In this document: positions 54,015 through 64,000 of the stretch, in pieces
Numbering within the stretch: position 1 is the first letter of the stretch
How the letters are laid out: each line of letters begins with the position of its first letter
Source: Pseudoduganella dura
GTDB lineage: Bacteria; Pseudomonadota; Gammaproteobacteria; Burkholderiales; Burkholderiaceae_D
Reading direction: 5' to 3'
Assembly (NCBI RefSeq): GCF_009727155.1
Contig: NZ_WNWM01000002.1
Coordinates: 5,704,001-5,768,000, forward strand
DNA: 64,000 bases
Program-made: the position numbers and the translations under genes
Notes under the pieces: model-generated
Database searches by the model: none
What the model was told of the DNA's origin: nothing
What the model saw: the letters and a program-made list of their open reading frames with translations, nothing else

Positions 54015-56888
54015 TCAGCGGGATGACACTGCCGCCCGGACGCCCGCCATGCCGTCCCGGAGCTGTCCGACGAGCTCGCGAAGCTCCGGATTGTCCGGAT
54101 CGGCCGTGCTCATCGCGGTGCCTTGCCTTTGCAGGTCTTCGAGCACCCGCACGACTTGCGGCGTTGCCGGCTGGGCTTCGAGCTCGCGCAGCCGCAGCCG
54201 CATCAGGTCCACCTGCCACTGCTGGTTAGTGGGGTCGCGCGTGGTCAGGTCGGCTGCCAGTTCCCGTGCACGGGTGTAGGCAGCCAGCGCGGCCGGCCGC
54301 CTGCCTTCGTCGAGCCGCGCATTGCCCTGATGCCATAACGCATAAACGAGCCGGCTACGCCACAGCAATTCGTCCGGCGCGGATCGGTGCAATGCTTCGA
54401 GCAGCGTGCCTTCCTCGGCATGGCAGCGTGCCGCATCGGCGTGGCGTCCCGAGCCCGTCATCGCCTCGCCCAGCCACTGCAGGCTGTTTGCCAGTCCGCC
54501 GGCATATTTCCGCTCGTCGGGCCGGCTTGCCGCCGCGCGCCGGTTCAGCGCCACCGACTTCTCGAAGTGTCCCGCTGCCTTGTCATATTCCTTGCGCGCC
54601 ATTGCCACGGCGCCCAGGCTGTTGTGCAGGTTCGCCACCTGGTTCCAGTGGTTCGCGTCGTCGAACCGTTTCGCCAGCAGGGTGACGAGCGCCAGGCTTT
54701 GCCGGAAATGACGTTCGGCGGAATCATGCTCCCCGCGCTCCAGGTGCAGCTTGCCGAGGTCTGACGCGGTGACGCTCATCGTTTCCAGCGCGCCCGGATC
54801 GTCGGTGCTGCCCGCATGTGGAGCCAGCGACACTTGCGCAGCCTCCAGCGCCTGCCTGGCCTTGTCCGGCTGGCCGCGCGCCGTCGCGACTTCGGCGATC
54901 AGGTTCAGCGTGCCGGCCCGCTGTACCCGCGCGGTCAGGCTGTCGCGTTCGCCCGCCGCGGCCAGGTACGCCAGCGCCTTGCCGCTCACGCTGTCGAGCA
55001 GGTCGAGCCGGCCCAGCGGCCGCAGCCTGTCGGCAAAGTCGCCGAGCATGAAGCCCATCAGGCTCTCGGCCTCGGTACGGTGCCGCTCGGCCTCGTGCTG
55101 CGCGGTGCGCGCACGCAGGCCCAGCACGCCGGCCAGCACCGCCAGCAGCATGAACAGCATCATGACGACGATCACGATGCGCTGGCCCAGCTTCACGCGG
55201 TTCACCGACCGCTGCACGAATTCGCGCGCCACCGGCGTGAGCGTGACTTCGCCGGCCGCCAGCAGGCCGCGACCGCCGTTCACCTGGCTGCCGCGCGGCA
55301 GCAGCAGGTCTTTCGGCTTGCCGCCCGCGGCCCAGCGCTCGGCCTGCGCCGTCACGCGCGTGCGCACCTGCAGGTCTTGCCGGTGCCGTTCGATCCAGTC
55401 CGCCACGCGCGGCCAGCGCCGCAGCAGGGCTTCATGGGCCACGCCGAAGCAGGGCACTTCGCCGCTCAGTTCACTGACGAGCAGCCGTGCGTCCACCAGC
55501 GCCCGCACCAGTTCGCGCTGCGGTTCCGTCGCCAGGGCTTCCCAGGCGGGGCGCCGCGCGGTCACGGCATGCTGCTCGTCGCCCACGGCCACCAGCAGCG
55601 ACAGCACGTGCGGCAGCGCGGCCTGCTGCGCGGCGGGGAGCGCGGCCACCACCTGTTCGGCGCGCACGCCCAGCGCGCCTTCGATGCCGCCCAGCCGGCG
55701 GAACACATCGAAGCGCAGCAGGCCATCGTCGCCGCGCTGGCGATACAGCTCGTCCAGGCAGTACTGCAGCAGCGGCAGCACGTCCGGGCTGGCGCGGGCG
55801 GCGTCGCACAGCACATCGTCCAGCGCGGCGCCGGTGCCGGCATCGCGCTCGAACGTCAGGCGGGCGGCGCGGGCCGGTTCGCGCACCATCTGGGCGATGC
55901 CGGCGCCATCCGGCGGGTCGATGTCGAAATGGCCGCCGCGCGTCTTCAGCGCCATCATTTCCGGCACGGCCATCAATTGCGGATAAAAATCGTTGCGGCA
56001 GGCCAGCAGCACCAGCACGTTGGCACGCGCCAGGCGGTCCAGCGCGTGGAAGAACGCCGCGCGTTCGGCATCGCCGGCAGCGGCGCGGAACACCGCTTCG
56101 AGCCGGTCGACGAACACGGCCAGCCGGGTGGGGCCTGGCGGAGACAGCGCCGCGGCGACGGCGGCCGGCTCGTCGCGCAGCCGCCGGCCCAGCGACACGG
56201 CATCCACGCCGTCGAACAGCGGCGCGCCATCGCGTTCGGCATCGAGCAATACCGCCGCCAGGGCACCGAGCAGGCCACTGCCGCCCAGGTCCGCGCAATC
56301 CATGTGCAGCGGGCAGTCGACGGCGACCAGGCCGCCGTTCGCGACCATCAGCTGAGGCAGCAGGCCGGCACGCACCAGCGAAGTCTTGCCGGAGCCGGAA
56401 GCGCCCAGCACGAGCGCCATCGCGCAGCCGCCGCTGACCTGGTCGAGCACCGTCTGGCGCAGGCGCGTGGCCGCCTGCACGCGCCCGAAGAAGATCGCCG
56501 CGTGGCTTTCCTCGAACGCGGCCAGGCCGCGGAACGGCGAGCCGCCGTCCCAGGCATCGGGGCGCGGCGCTTCTTCCACCACCTCGGCGATGGCCCGGTA
56601 ACCCCGCTTGCGCACCGTTTCGATATAGCGCGGGTCTGTGCTGGAATCGCCGAGCGCCTTGCGCAATTGCGCGATCGCCTTGTGCACCGGGTTGTCGCCC
56701 AGCTCGGTGGAACCCCAGCACTTTTCCAGCAGTTCCTCGGCAGGAACCACCGCGTGCGGATGGCGGCACAGATAGCGCAACACGTCCATCGCGCGCGGTT
56801 CCAATGCCACGCGCGTCTCGCCCATGCGCAAGGCGTTGCCTGCCACTTCCACATGCCACTCGCCGAAGCGAAACCCGCGGTGATTCAT
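54015..56888 (-). CDS. membrane-anchored winged-helix/nSTAND ATPase/TPR regulator
   Basis: 957 residues. Order: OmpR/CadC-type winged helix (1-103: LEPRAMDVLRYLCRHPHAVV ... IETVRKRGYRAI), an nSTAND NTPase (PFRGLAAFEESHAAIFFGR; Walker A GASGSGKT at 162-169; Walker B-like LAVFVDRLEAVF), winged-helix-like linker, one membrane helix near 570-592 (IVIVVMMLFMLLAVLAGVLG) and a C-terminal TPR solenoid (about 650-930). The plan suggests cytoplasmic DNA-binding and NTPase domains with a periplasmic TPR sensor. It is divergent from two unknown genes over 146 bp that contain spaced repeats. Family relatives with this plan exist, but no role is established here. Confidence 0.85.
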   Translation of the reverse strand: MNHRGFRFGEWHVEVAGNALRMGETRVALEPRAMDVLRYLCRHPHAVVPAEELLEKCWGSTELGDNPVHKAIAQLRKALGDSSTDPRYIETVRKRGYRAIAEVVEEAPRPDAWDGGSPFRGLAAFEESHAAIFFGRVQAATRLRQTVLDQVSGGCAMALVLGASGSGKTSLVRAGLLPQLMVANGGLVAVDCPLHMDCADLGGSGLLGALAAVLLDAERDGAPLFDGVDAVSLGRRLRDEPAAVAAALSPPGPTRLAVFVDRLEAVFRAAAGDAERAAFFHALDRLARANVLVLLACRNDFYPQLMAVPEMMALKTRGGHFDIDPPDGAGIAQMVREPARAARLTFERDAGTGAALDDVLCDAARASPDVLPLLQYCLDELYRQRGDDGLLRFDVFRRLGGIEGALGVRAEQVVAALPAAQQAALPHVLSLLVAVGDEQHAVTARRPAWEALATEPQRELVRALVDARLLVSELSGEVPCFGVAHEALLRRWPRVADWIERHRQDLQVRTRVTAQAERWAAGGKPKDLLLPRGSQVNGGRGLLAAGEVTLTPVAREFVQRSVNRVKLGQRIVIVVMMLFMLLAVLAGVLGLRARTAQHEAERHRTEAESLMGFMLGDFADRLRPLGRLDLLDSVSGKALAYLAAAGERDSLTARVQRAGTLNLIAEVATARGQPDKARQALEAAQVSLAPHAGSTDDPGALETMSVTASDLGKLHLERGEHDSAERHFRQSLALVTLLAKRFDDANHWNQVANLHNSLGAVAMARKEYDKAAGHFEKSVALNRRAAASRPDERKYAGGLANSLQWLGEAMTGSGRHADAARCHAEEGTLLEALHRSAPDELLWRSRLVYALWHQGNARLDEGRRPAALAAYTRARELAADLTTRDPTNQQWQVDLMRLRLRELEAQPATPQVVRVLEDLQRQGTAMSTADPDNPELRELVGQLRDGMAGVRAAVSSR

Positions 56889-56941
56889 CCGATCGCCAAC
56901 CCTGAAAATTATTTTCTTTTTAAATCAGTAACTTGGCTATT

Positions 56942-56970
56942 CCGGAAGGTTTCCGGAAGGCGCCGGAAGG
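56942..56970. promoter_or_regulatory. three spaced CCGGAAGG repeats in a divergent promoter
   Basis: CCGGAAGG at 56942-56949, 56953-56960 and 56963-56970, so with steps of 11 and 10 bp. It lies 54-82 bp before the regulator start and 65-93 bp before the first divergent gene. Direct repeats at about one helix turn are the usual targets of OmpR/PhoB-type winged helices, the type carried by the regulator. Confidence 0.7.
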
Positions 56971-57034
56971 CGGCCCTGAGTAAAGTGCACTTGACTGATC
57001 AACATCAATCTTAACATTTCTTCAAATCAAATAG

Positions 57035-57790
57035 ATGCCGAACCATATTGCTTTTGCCGACCTCGAGGAATTCTCGCGGCACTACCTGAAACCGCTGCTG
57101 ATCGATGCGCTGCAGGTCCGGCTGGACGCATGGCCGGTCGCGCTGGCATTGCCGCCGGATGCCATCGTCGACCGTGCCGGTAGCGCTGGGCAACGCTCCG
57201 GCGTACCTGACGGAACGATCGGCGACCCATGCTTCGTCCGCACGGCGCGTGGCTGGACGTGGCGCGATCATGCTTTGCTGCAATGGCGAACGGGCGGGAC
57301 GGTGGCCCATCGCCGCATTTCCGAACAGGAACACCGGTATGACGTGTTCCTGTCCGAGCAGCCGGACATGGCCGGCGTGCCGCGCCCGACCGTCGACCTG
57401 CACGCGGTGCGTACCCGTTACGAGCGCGACGCCGTTATCCAGCTCGGCGCGGACAACGCCGCCTGCGACCTCGGCGCCGGCTGGGCCAGGCTGACGCTGC
57501 GCTGGTCGCTGCGGCTGCAACTGGTGGCAACGGCCGTCGGCCGGGTCAATGTGGTGACACGCGCAAAACGCCCGGCACCGCATTCCGACGCTGGCCGTAC
57601 CGGGCCCTATGTCACCGCCGATCCGCTGGCGCACCTGCTGAACGTGCGCCGGCTGGCGCGCGACTGGGAGCGGGGCGGCGCGAGCCTCGGCGCCGTGCAG
57701 GACCAGCTGGTGAGCCGGCTGGCCGCGGCGATCGAGCCGCCGCTGGCGCAGCATGCCGCATCCCATGCCGCACTCCGGGCCTGGGGCTGA
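57035..57790 (+). CDS. hypothetical protein, first gene of the divergent pair
   Basis: 251 residues, start MPNHIAFADLEEFSRHYLKP. No signal peptide or membrane helix was seen, so it should stay in the cytoplasm unless exported by a special route. The centre has alternating hydrophobic beta-type strands (RYDVFLSEQPDMAG, RLTLRWSLRLQLVATAVG), the last third is helical. No family was recognised. It precedes the next gene by 5 bp and is divergent from the nSTAND regulator. Confidence 0.6.
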   Translation: MPNHIAFADLEEFSRHYLKPLLIDALQVRLDAWPVALALPPDAIVDRAGSAGQRSGVPDGTIGDPCFVRTARGWTWRDHALLQWRTGGTVAHRRISEQEHRYDVFLSEQPDMAGVPRPTVDLHAVRTRYERDAVIQLGADNAACDLGAGWARLTLRWSLRLQLVATAVGRVNVVTRAKRPAPHSDAGRTGPYVTADPLAHLLNVRRLARDWERGGASLGAVQDQLVSRLAAAIEPPLAQHAASHAALRAWG

Positions 57791-57795
57791 ACACG

Positions 57796-58827
57796 ATGGT
57801 CAACCTGATCCTGCATCCAGGGGCGGCGCGCCGCCCGCTGTTCATCGTCCGCGACGGCAATCTTCCGCTCTTGTTCGGCGTGGACGGCGCCGGACGCCTG
57901 CGCATGCTGCAGCACATGGGCGCCGGCGCCTGGTCGGATACCGATCTTTCGGCAGCGCTGCCCGCCGCGGCGAGGGTGTGTTGCGCCGATGTGCGGCAGG
58001 CGCCCGACGGCACGATCGGCATCGCGCTGGCCATACGGCACGGCGCCGGCGACTGCACGCTGCATATCGCGACCGGGCTCGCGGCCGGGCAGGACGAAGC
58101 CGGCTGGCTGGAAGCGATGCGGCAACTGGCGCCCGTGCCGGGCCTGCCCGCCGGCACGCAGGTGACCCGCCTGGCATTCGGGCCGCTGCAGGCCGGGGCG
58201 CCGCCGCTGCTCCTGATTACCGCGGGCTCCGCCTCCTGGTACTGCAATGCCGCCGCACCGATGCACACCCTGCGTACGCTCCATTTGCCGGCGGCGCAGG
58301 CCTACGCCATCGGCAACTACCGGCAGCCGGGGATCTGGGCGCTGCACCCGTACGGGAAGGGCAGCGCACTGCGCTTCACGCCGTTGCGCGACCCGTTCGG
58401 CTGGTATGTGGCGCTCGATTATCCCGAGGTGCCGGCGCACACGCATAGCGTGCTGCTGGCACCGGGCTCGATGCCGAACGTGCCGGACCTGTACGCGGCG
58501 GGCGACCGCATCGTGGTCTACCGCGGCGGCAACACGCAGCCGCAAACGGTGGCCCAGGTGGCGGGCGCGCGCCTGGTATGGAGCCATGCACGCGAAGGCG
58601 CCGAATACCTGGCCTTCGCGGATGCGGATGGCGCCTTGTGGATGGTGATCCGGCCGTACCGTGGCACCTGGAACCCGCCGTTCCTGCTGACGCGCCGGCG
58701 CGCGGTGCTGGCGGTGGCGGGCCAGTTCATCCATGCGGCCGTGATCGAGGAGGGCCGCCTCCAGGTGCAGCGCTTCACGATGGACGGGCTTCTGTACAGC
58801 AGCGAGATCGTGACGGTGGACTGGTGA
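57796..58827 (+). CDS. hypothetical beta-propeller-like protein
   Basis: 343 residues, no signal peptide. Repeating blocks of four strands with W/G turns, for example PLLFGVDGAGRLRMLQHMG, PLLLITAGSASWYCN, DRIVVYRGGNTQPQTVA and YLAFADADGALWMVIRP, look like blades of a beta-propeller. No catalytic motif was recognised. Tight spacing to the previous gene (5 bp) means they are co-expressed and likely act together. Confidence 0.6.
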   Translation: MVNLILHPGAARRPLFIVRDGNLPLLFGVDGAGRLRMLQHMGAGAWSDTDLSAALPAAARVCCADVRQAPDGTIGIALAIRHGAGDCTLHIATGLAAGQDEAGWLEAMRQLAPVPGLPAGTQVTRLAFGPLQAGAPPLLLITAGSASWYCNAAAPMHTLRTLHLPAAQAYAIGNYRQPGIWALHPYGKGSALRFTPLRDPFGWYVALDYPEVPAHTHSVLLAPGSMPNVPDLYAAGDRIVVYRGGNTQPQTVAQVAGARLVWSHAREGAEYLAFADADGALWMVIRPYRGTWNPPFLLTRRRAVLAVAGQFIHAAVIEEGRLQVQRFTMDGLLYSSEIVTVDW

Positions 58828-58834
58828 TATCCGC

Positions 58835-58873
58835 ATAAAAAAACGCCGCCAGCCTTGCGGCGGACGGCGTTTC
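58835..58873 (-). terminator. rho-independent terminator after gcvP
   Basis: On the minus strand AAACGCCG ... CGGCGTTT with an inner CCGC/GCGG stem, followed by seven T. It ends the gcv transcript and may also serve the convergent operon. Confidence 0.85.
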
Positions 58874-58897
58874 CGGTCAACACGGAGCGCTTGCGGA

Positions 58898-61792
<2,895 letters not shown>

Positions 61793-61851
61793 GAAGGATC
61801 TCTTGGGCCAAAAGGAAAAGGGCCGGCGCGCCGGCCCTGGTGCGGCATGAA

Positions 61852-62235
61852 TTACGAGGCGGTGTTCTTGCCGTACGTATCGGCGTCCAGCAGGCCGTCG
61901 ATGGCGGCGACGTCGGCCGGCTTCATCTTGAACAGCCAGGCGTCATAGGCGTTGGCGTTGATCGATTCCGGGGAACCGGCCACCGCGTCGTTGACGGCGG
62001 TGATTTCGCCCGACACCGGCGCATAGATGTCGGAGGCGGCTTTCACCGATTCCACCACGGCCGCATCGTCGCCGGCGGTGTAGGTATTGCCGACCTTCGG
62101 CAGTTCGACGAACACGATGTCGCCCAGCGCGTCCTGTGCGAATTCGGTGATGCCGACCGTGATCGTGCCGTCGGCTTCCTTGCGGATCCACTCGTGGGAT
62201 TCGGTGTACTTCAGCTCTGCCGGGATATTGCTCAT
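61852..62235 (-). CDS. gcvH: glycine cleavage system H protein
   Basis: 127 residues, normal length. Lipoyl domain: the lipoylated lysine is in VESVKAASD (about residue 64). Shuttles the aminomethyl intermediate between P, T and L proteins. GGAG before ATG 62235. The L protein (lipoamide dehydrogenase) is not in this window. Confidence 0.97.
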   Translation of the reverse strand: MSNIPAELKYTESHEWIRKEADGTITVGITEFAQDALGDIVFVELPKVGNTYTAGDDAAVVESVKAASDIYAPVSGEITAVNDAVAGSPESINANAYDAWLFKMKPADVAAIDGLLDADTYGKNTAS

Positions 62236-62269
62236 GTGTTGCTCCAGATTGGTGATGTTATTGGGGAGG

Positions 62270-63400
62270 TCAGGCGACCAGGATTTTACCGTTGCGCACG
62301 AAAGGCAGCTTCACGACCGTGGCGGCCAGCTTCTTGTCGCGGATTTCCACGTGCACGGTGTCGCCCACCTGCACGCCCATCGGCACGCGCGCCAGGGCGA
62401 TCGCCTGCTGCATCGTCGGGCTGAAGGTGCCGGACGTGATCTCGCCGGTGGCGCCATCCGCGGCGATGACTTTCTGGTGCGCGCGCAGCACGCCGCCTTT
62501 TTCGCGCAGGATCAGGCCCACGAACTGGGCATTCTGCCCGGCGGCCTGCAGGGCGGCCTTGCCGACGAAATCGCGCTCGGCGACCAGGTCGATCGTCCAT
62601 GCCAGGCCCGCGTCCAGCGGGTTCACGGTTTCGTCCATGTCCTGGCCGTACAGGTTCATGCCCGCTTCCAGGCGCAGCGTATCGCGCGCGCCGAGGCCGG
62701 CCGGCTTCACGCCGCTTGCCGCCAGCGCGTTCCACAGCGCCTCGGCCTGCGTGGCGGCCACGCCGATCTCGAAGCCGTCTTCGCCGGTGTAGCCGGTACG
62801 CGCCACCATGGCTTCGCCGAACGCGGTGTCCTTGACGATGGCGACGTTGAACGGCTTCATGTCGGCCGTGGCTTCCTTTGCCTGCGGAATCAGTTCCCAC
62901 ACCTTGGCGCGGGCGTTCGGGCCCTGCACGGCGATCAGGGCCATGGCATCGTTGTTGTCGCGACGCTCCGTGATCGTCAGGCCGGCGTTCCACTCGGCGT
63001 TCTTCGCCTGCATCCATGCCACGTCCTTCTCCGCGGTACCGGCGTTCACGACCAGGCGGAACCAGTTCTCGGTGAAGAAGTAGACGATCAGGTCGTCGAT
63101 GACGGTGCCTTCGGGATTGAGCATGCACGAGTACAGCGCCTTGCCGGAAACCTGCAGCTTGTCGACGTTGTTGGCCAGCAGGCGGCGCAGGAAATCACGT
63201 ACATTCGCGCGCCCATCCGTGCTTTTGATGTCGACGACGCACATATGGGCCACGTCGAACATGCCGGCATCGCTGCGCACGGCGTGGTGTTCCTCGATCT
63301 GCGAACCGTAGTTGACGGGCATGTCCCAGCCGCCGAAATCGACCATGCGGGCGCCGAGGGCGCGGTGGGCTGCGTTGAGTGGGGTGGCTTTGAGCGTCAT
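62270..63400 (-). CDS. gcvT: aminomethyltransferase, T protein
   Basis: 376 residues from ATG 63400 ([16 protein letters not shown]), with AAGG upstream; the 26 codons further up lie in the riboswitch leader. Tetrahydrofolate-dependent release of ammonia and methylene-THF. GcvT fold features: [30 protein letters not shown], and [15 protein letters not shown]. First gene of gcvT-gcvH-gcvP. Confidence 0.97.
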   Translation of the reverse strand: MTLKATPLNAAHRALGARMVDFGGWDMPVNYGSQIEEHHAVRSDAGMFDVAHMCVVDIKSTDGRANVRDFLRRLLANNVDKLQVSGKALYSCMLNPEGTVIDDLIVYFFTENWFRLVVNAGTAEKDVAWMQAKNAEWNAGLTITERRDNNDAMALIAVQGPNARAKVWELIPQAKEATADMKPFNVAIVKDTAFGEAMVARTGYTGEDGFEIGVAATQAEALWNALAASGVKPAGLGARDTLRLEAGMNLYGQDMDETVNPLDAGLAWTIDLVAERDFVGKAALQAAGQNAQFVGLILREKGGVLRAHQKVIAADGATGEITSGTFSPTMQQAIALARVPMGVQVGDTVHVEIRDKKLAATVVKLPFVRNGKILVA

Positions 63401-63489
63401 GGGACCTTGGACTTCGGTTGGGGTTAACAGCACAACAGCCAAGCACAGGCACGGAAGGCGCGGACAGCACTTTTCCACTGTTGTTCGTT

Positions 63490-63705
63490 ACCCCTCTGTC
63501 CTCGGTACCTGAGAGATAGCGGTTCGATGGTTCGACTCCGCACGCCCCTTCGGTGGGCAAGCTTACCGGTTACCGTATAAGCGTGCCGCTCTCCAGAGTT
63601 TCGGCCACCTGCTGGCGGCCCCTGACCGGTCCTTTGTGCCTGAGAGTTTTTGGGTGATGCCCCTTCGGCGGCAGCTGGCGCTGCGCTCTCCCGGTCGAGG
63701 ATCGG
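63490..63705 (-). ncRNA. tandem glycine riboswitch in the gcv leader
   Basis: Two aptamers read on the minus strand. Aptamer 1 (about 63705-63615): GGGAGAGCGC, GCCGAAGGGGCA, ACTCTCAGGCACAAAGGACC. Aptamer 2 (about 63600-63490): CTGGAGAGCGG, CACCGAAGGGGCG, TCTCTCAGGTACCGAGGACA. The linker is short, as in known cooperative tandem glycine riboswitches. It begins about 90 bp before gcvT and should turn the operon on when glycine is in excess. Confidence 0.95.
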
Positions 63706-63949
63706 GACTATATGTTAAGTGGAAGGGGGTGTCAATCTTGTAGGGGTAGAGGTGCGGCAGGGGGCTGGCAGGATGCGCAAAGCTGGGGCACTCCGTTTGC
63801 TGTCTCATTTGGCTGACCCGTGATGAGAAGCGAGTTTTCAATAAAAAGGCAAGTGTCAAAAAATATAAAGTGACAATGCGTGAATATTTCTGATGCATGG
63901 TTATGCTATATTGCTTAATTGCAATACAAATTTATTTGCAGTGGCTGAT

Positions 63950-64000
63950 ATGGTCATGCAATCAAAACTATCAAGGCGATCTATGTTGTTGGAATTGAAT
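63950..64000 (+). CDS. possible start of a gene cut by the window edge
   Basis: ATG 63950 opens M-V-M-Q-S-K-L-S-R-R-S-M-L-L-E-L-N without a stop to the edge. The preceding 230 bp (63720-63949) are AT-rich with a possible promoter (TATGCTATA near 63903) and hold no called gene. No good ribosome binding site is seen, and ATG 63956 is equally possible. The family cannot be told from 17 codons. Confidence 0.25.
   Translation, partial: MVMQSKLSRRSMLLELN

Noticed and set aside
56942..56970. CCGGAAGG repeats as a plasmid-type origin iteron set
   Set aside because: No replication initiator gene nearby; the regulator next to it carries a winged helix that explains the spacing better.
63563..63898. 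111-codon minus-strand frame upstream of gcvT
   Set aside because: Overlaps the riboswitch and has no family pattern.

Overview
The window is about 64 kb of high-GC chromosome with short intergenic spaces. The gene set and protein style (flagellar, Gcv, translation and type IV pilin genes, and Crp/Fnr regulators of this kind) suggest a betaproteobacterium of the Oxalobacteraceae, most like Massilia or Duganella. That placement is inference from the reading of the proteins, not from a search.

Layout. (1) 1-9.5 kb: flagellar genes. fliE (with the probable start of fliF) runs left and fliM-N-P-Q-R-flhB-flhA runs right from a 539-bp divergent control region; a FliK-like gene and a flagellin face back towards flhA. 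Gene order, absence of fliO and a FliM without the usual CheY-binding N terminus resemble secondary (lateral, Flag-2 type) flagellar loci. (2) 9.7-26.3 kb: mostly metabolism. ETF-ubiquinone oxidoreductase, an SDR, a LysR regulator divergent from a RidA protein, a PAS-LuxR regulator divergent from a two-subunit CoA transferase, an uncharacterised coupled pair (DUF3142 plus a 726-residue exported protein), dctA, 3-hydroxybutyrate dehydrogenase, an alpha/beta hydrolase, a second RidA, relA and a cation diffusion facilitator. Hydroxybutyrate dehydrogenase and the CoA transferase together would take 3-hydroxybutyrate to acetoacetyl-CoA. (3) 26.5-35.2 kb: two identical tRNA-Val(GAC) genes, then the classic translation block thrS-infC-rpmI-rplT-pheS-pheT-ihfA-merR, with infC starting at AUA. 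(4) 35.4-38.4 kb: response regulator, CHASE3-like histidine kinase and a convergent, overlapping Crp/Fnr gene. (5) 39.1-47 kb: type IV pilin/minor pilin operon pilE-fimT-pilV-pilW-pilX-pilY1. (6) 47.3-53.5 kb: prfC, an IS4-family insertion sequence with an 11-bp target duplication, a GntR(YtrA-like)-ABC transporter operon with a visible operator, and a cupin gene. (7) 53.6-58.8 kb: the most unusual part, a membrane-anchored winged-helix/nSTAND ATPase/TPR regulator, divergent from two genes of unknown function; the shared promoter has three CCGGAAGG repeats spaced 11 and 10 bp. (8) 58.9-63.7 kb: gcvT-gcvH-gcvP behind a tandem glycine riboswitch.

Intergenic DNA is rich in structured repeats: two REP-like hairpin pairs after flhA, two roughly 105-bp imperfect palindromes, a perfect 28-bp-arm palindrome and a 49-bp direct repeat after pilY1, and several short tandem arrays of 11-bp period. 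No CRISPR array, rRNA gene, phage or integrative element was seen. The best candidate for a new system is the nSTAND regulator with its two divergent partner genes.
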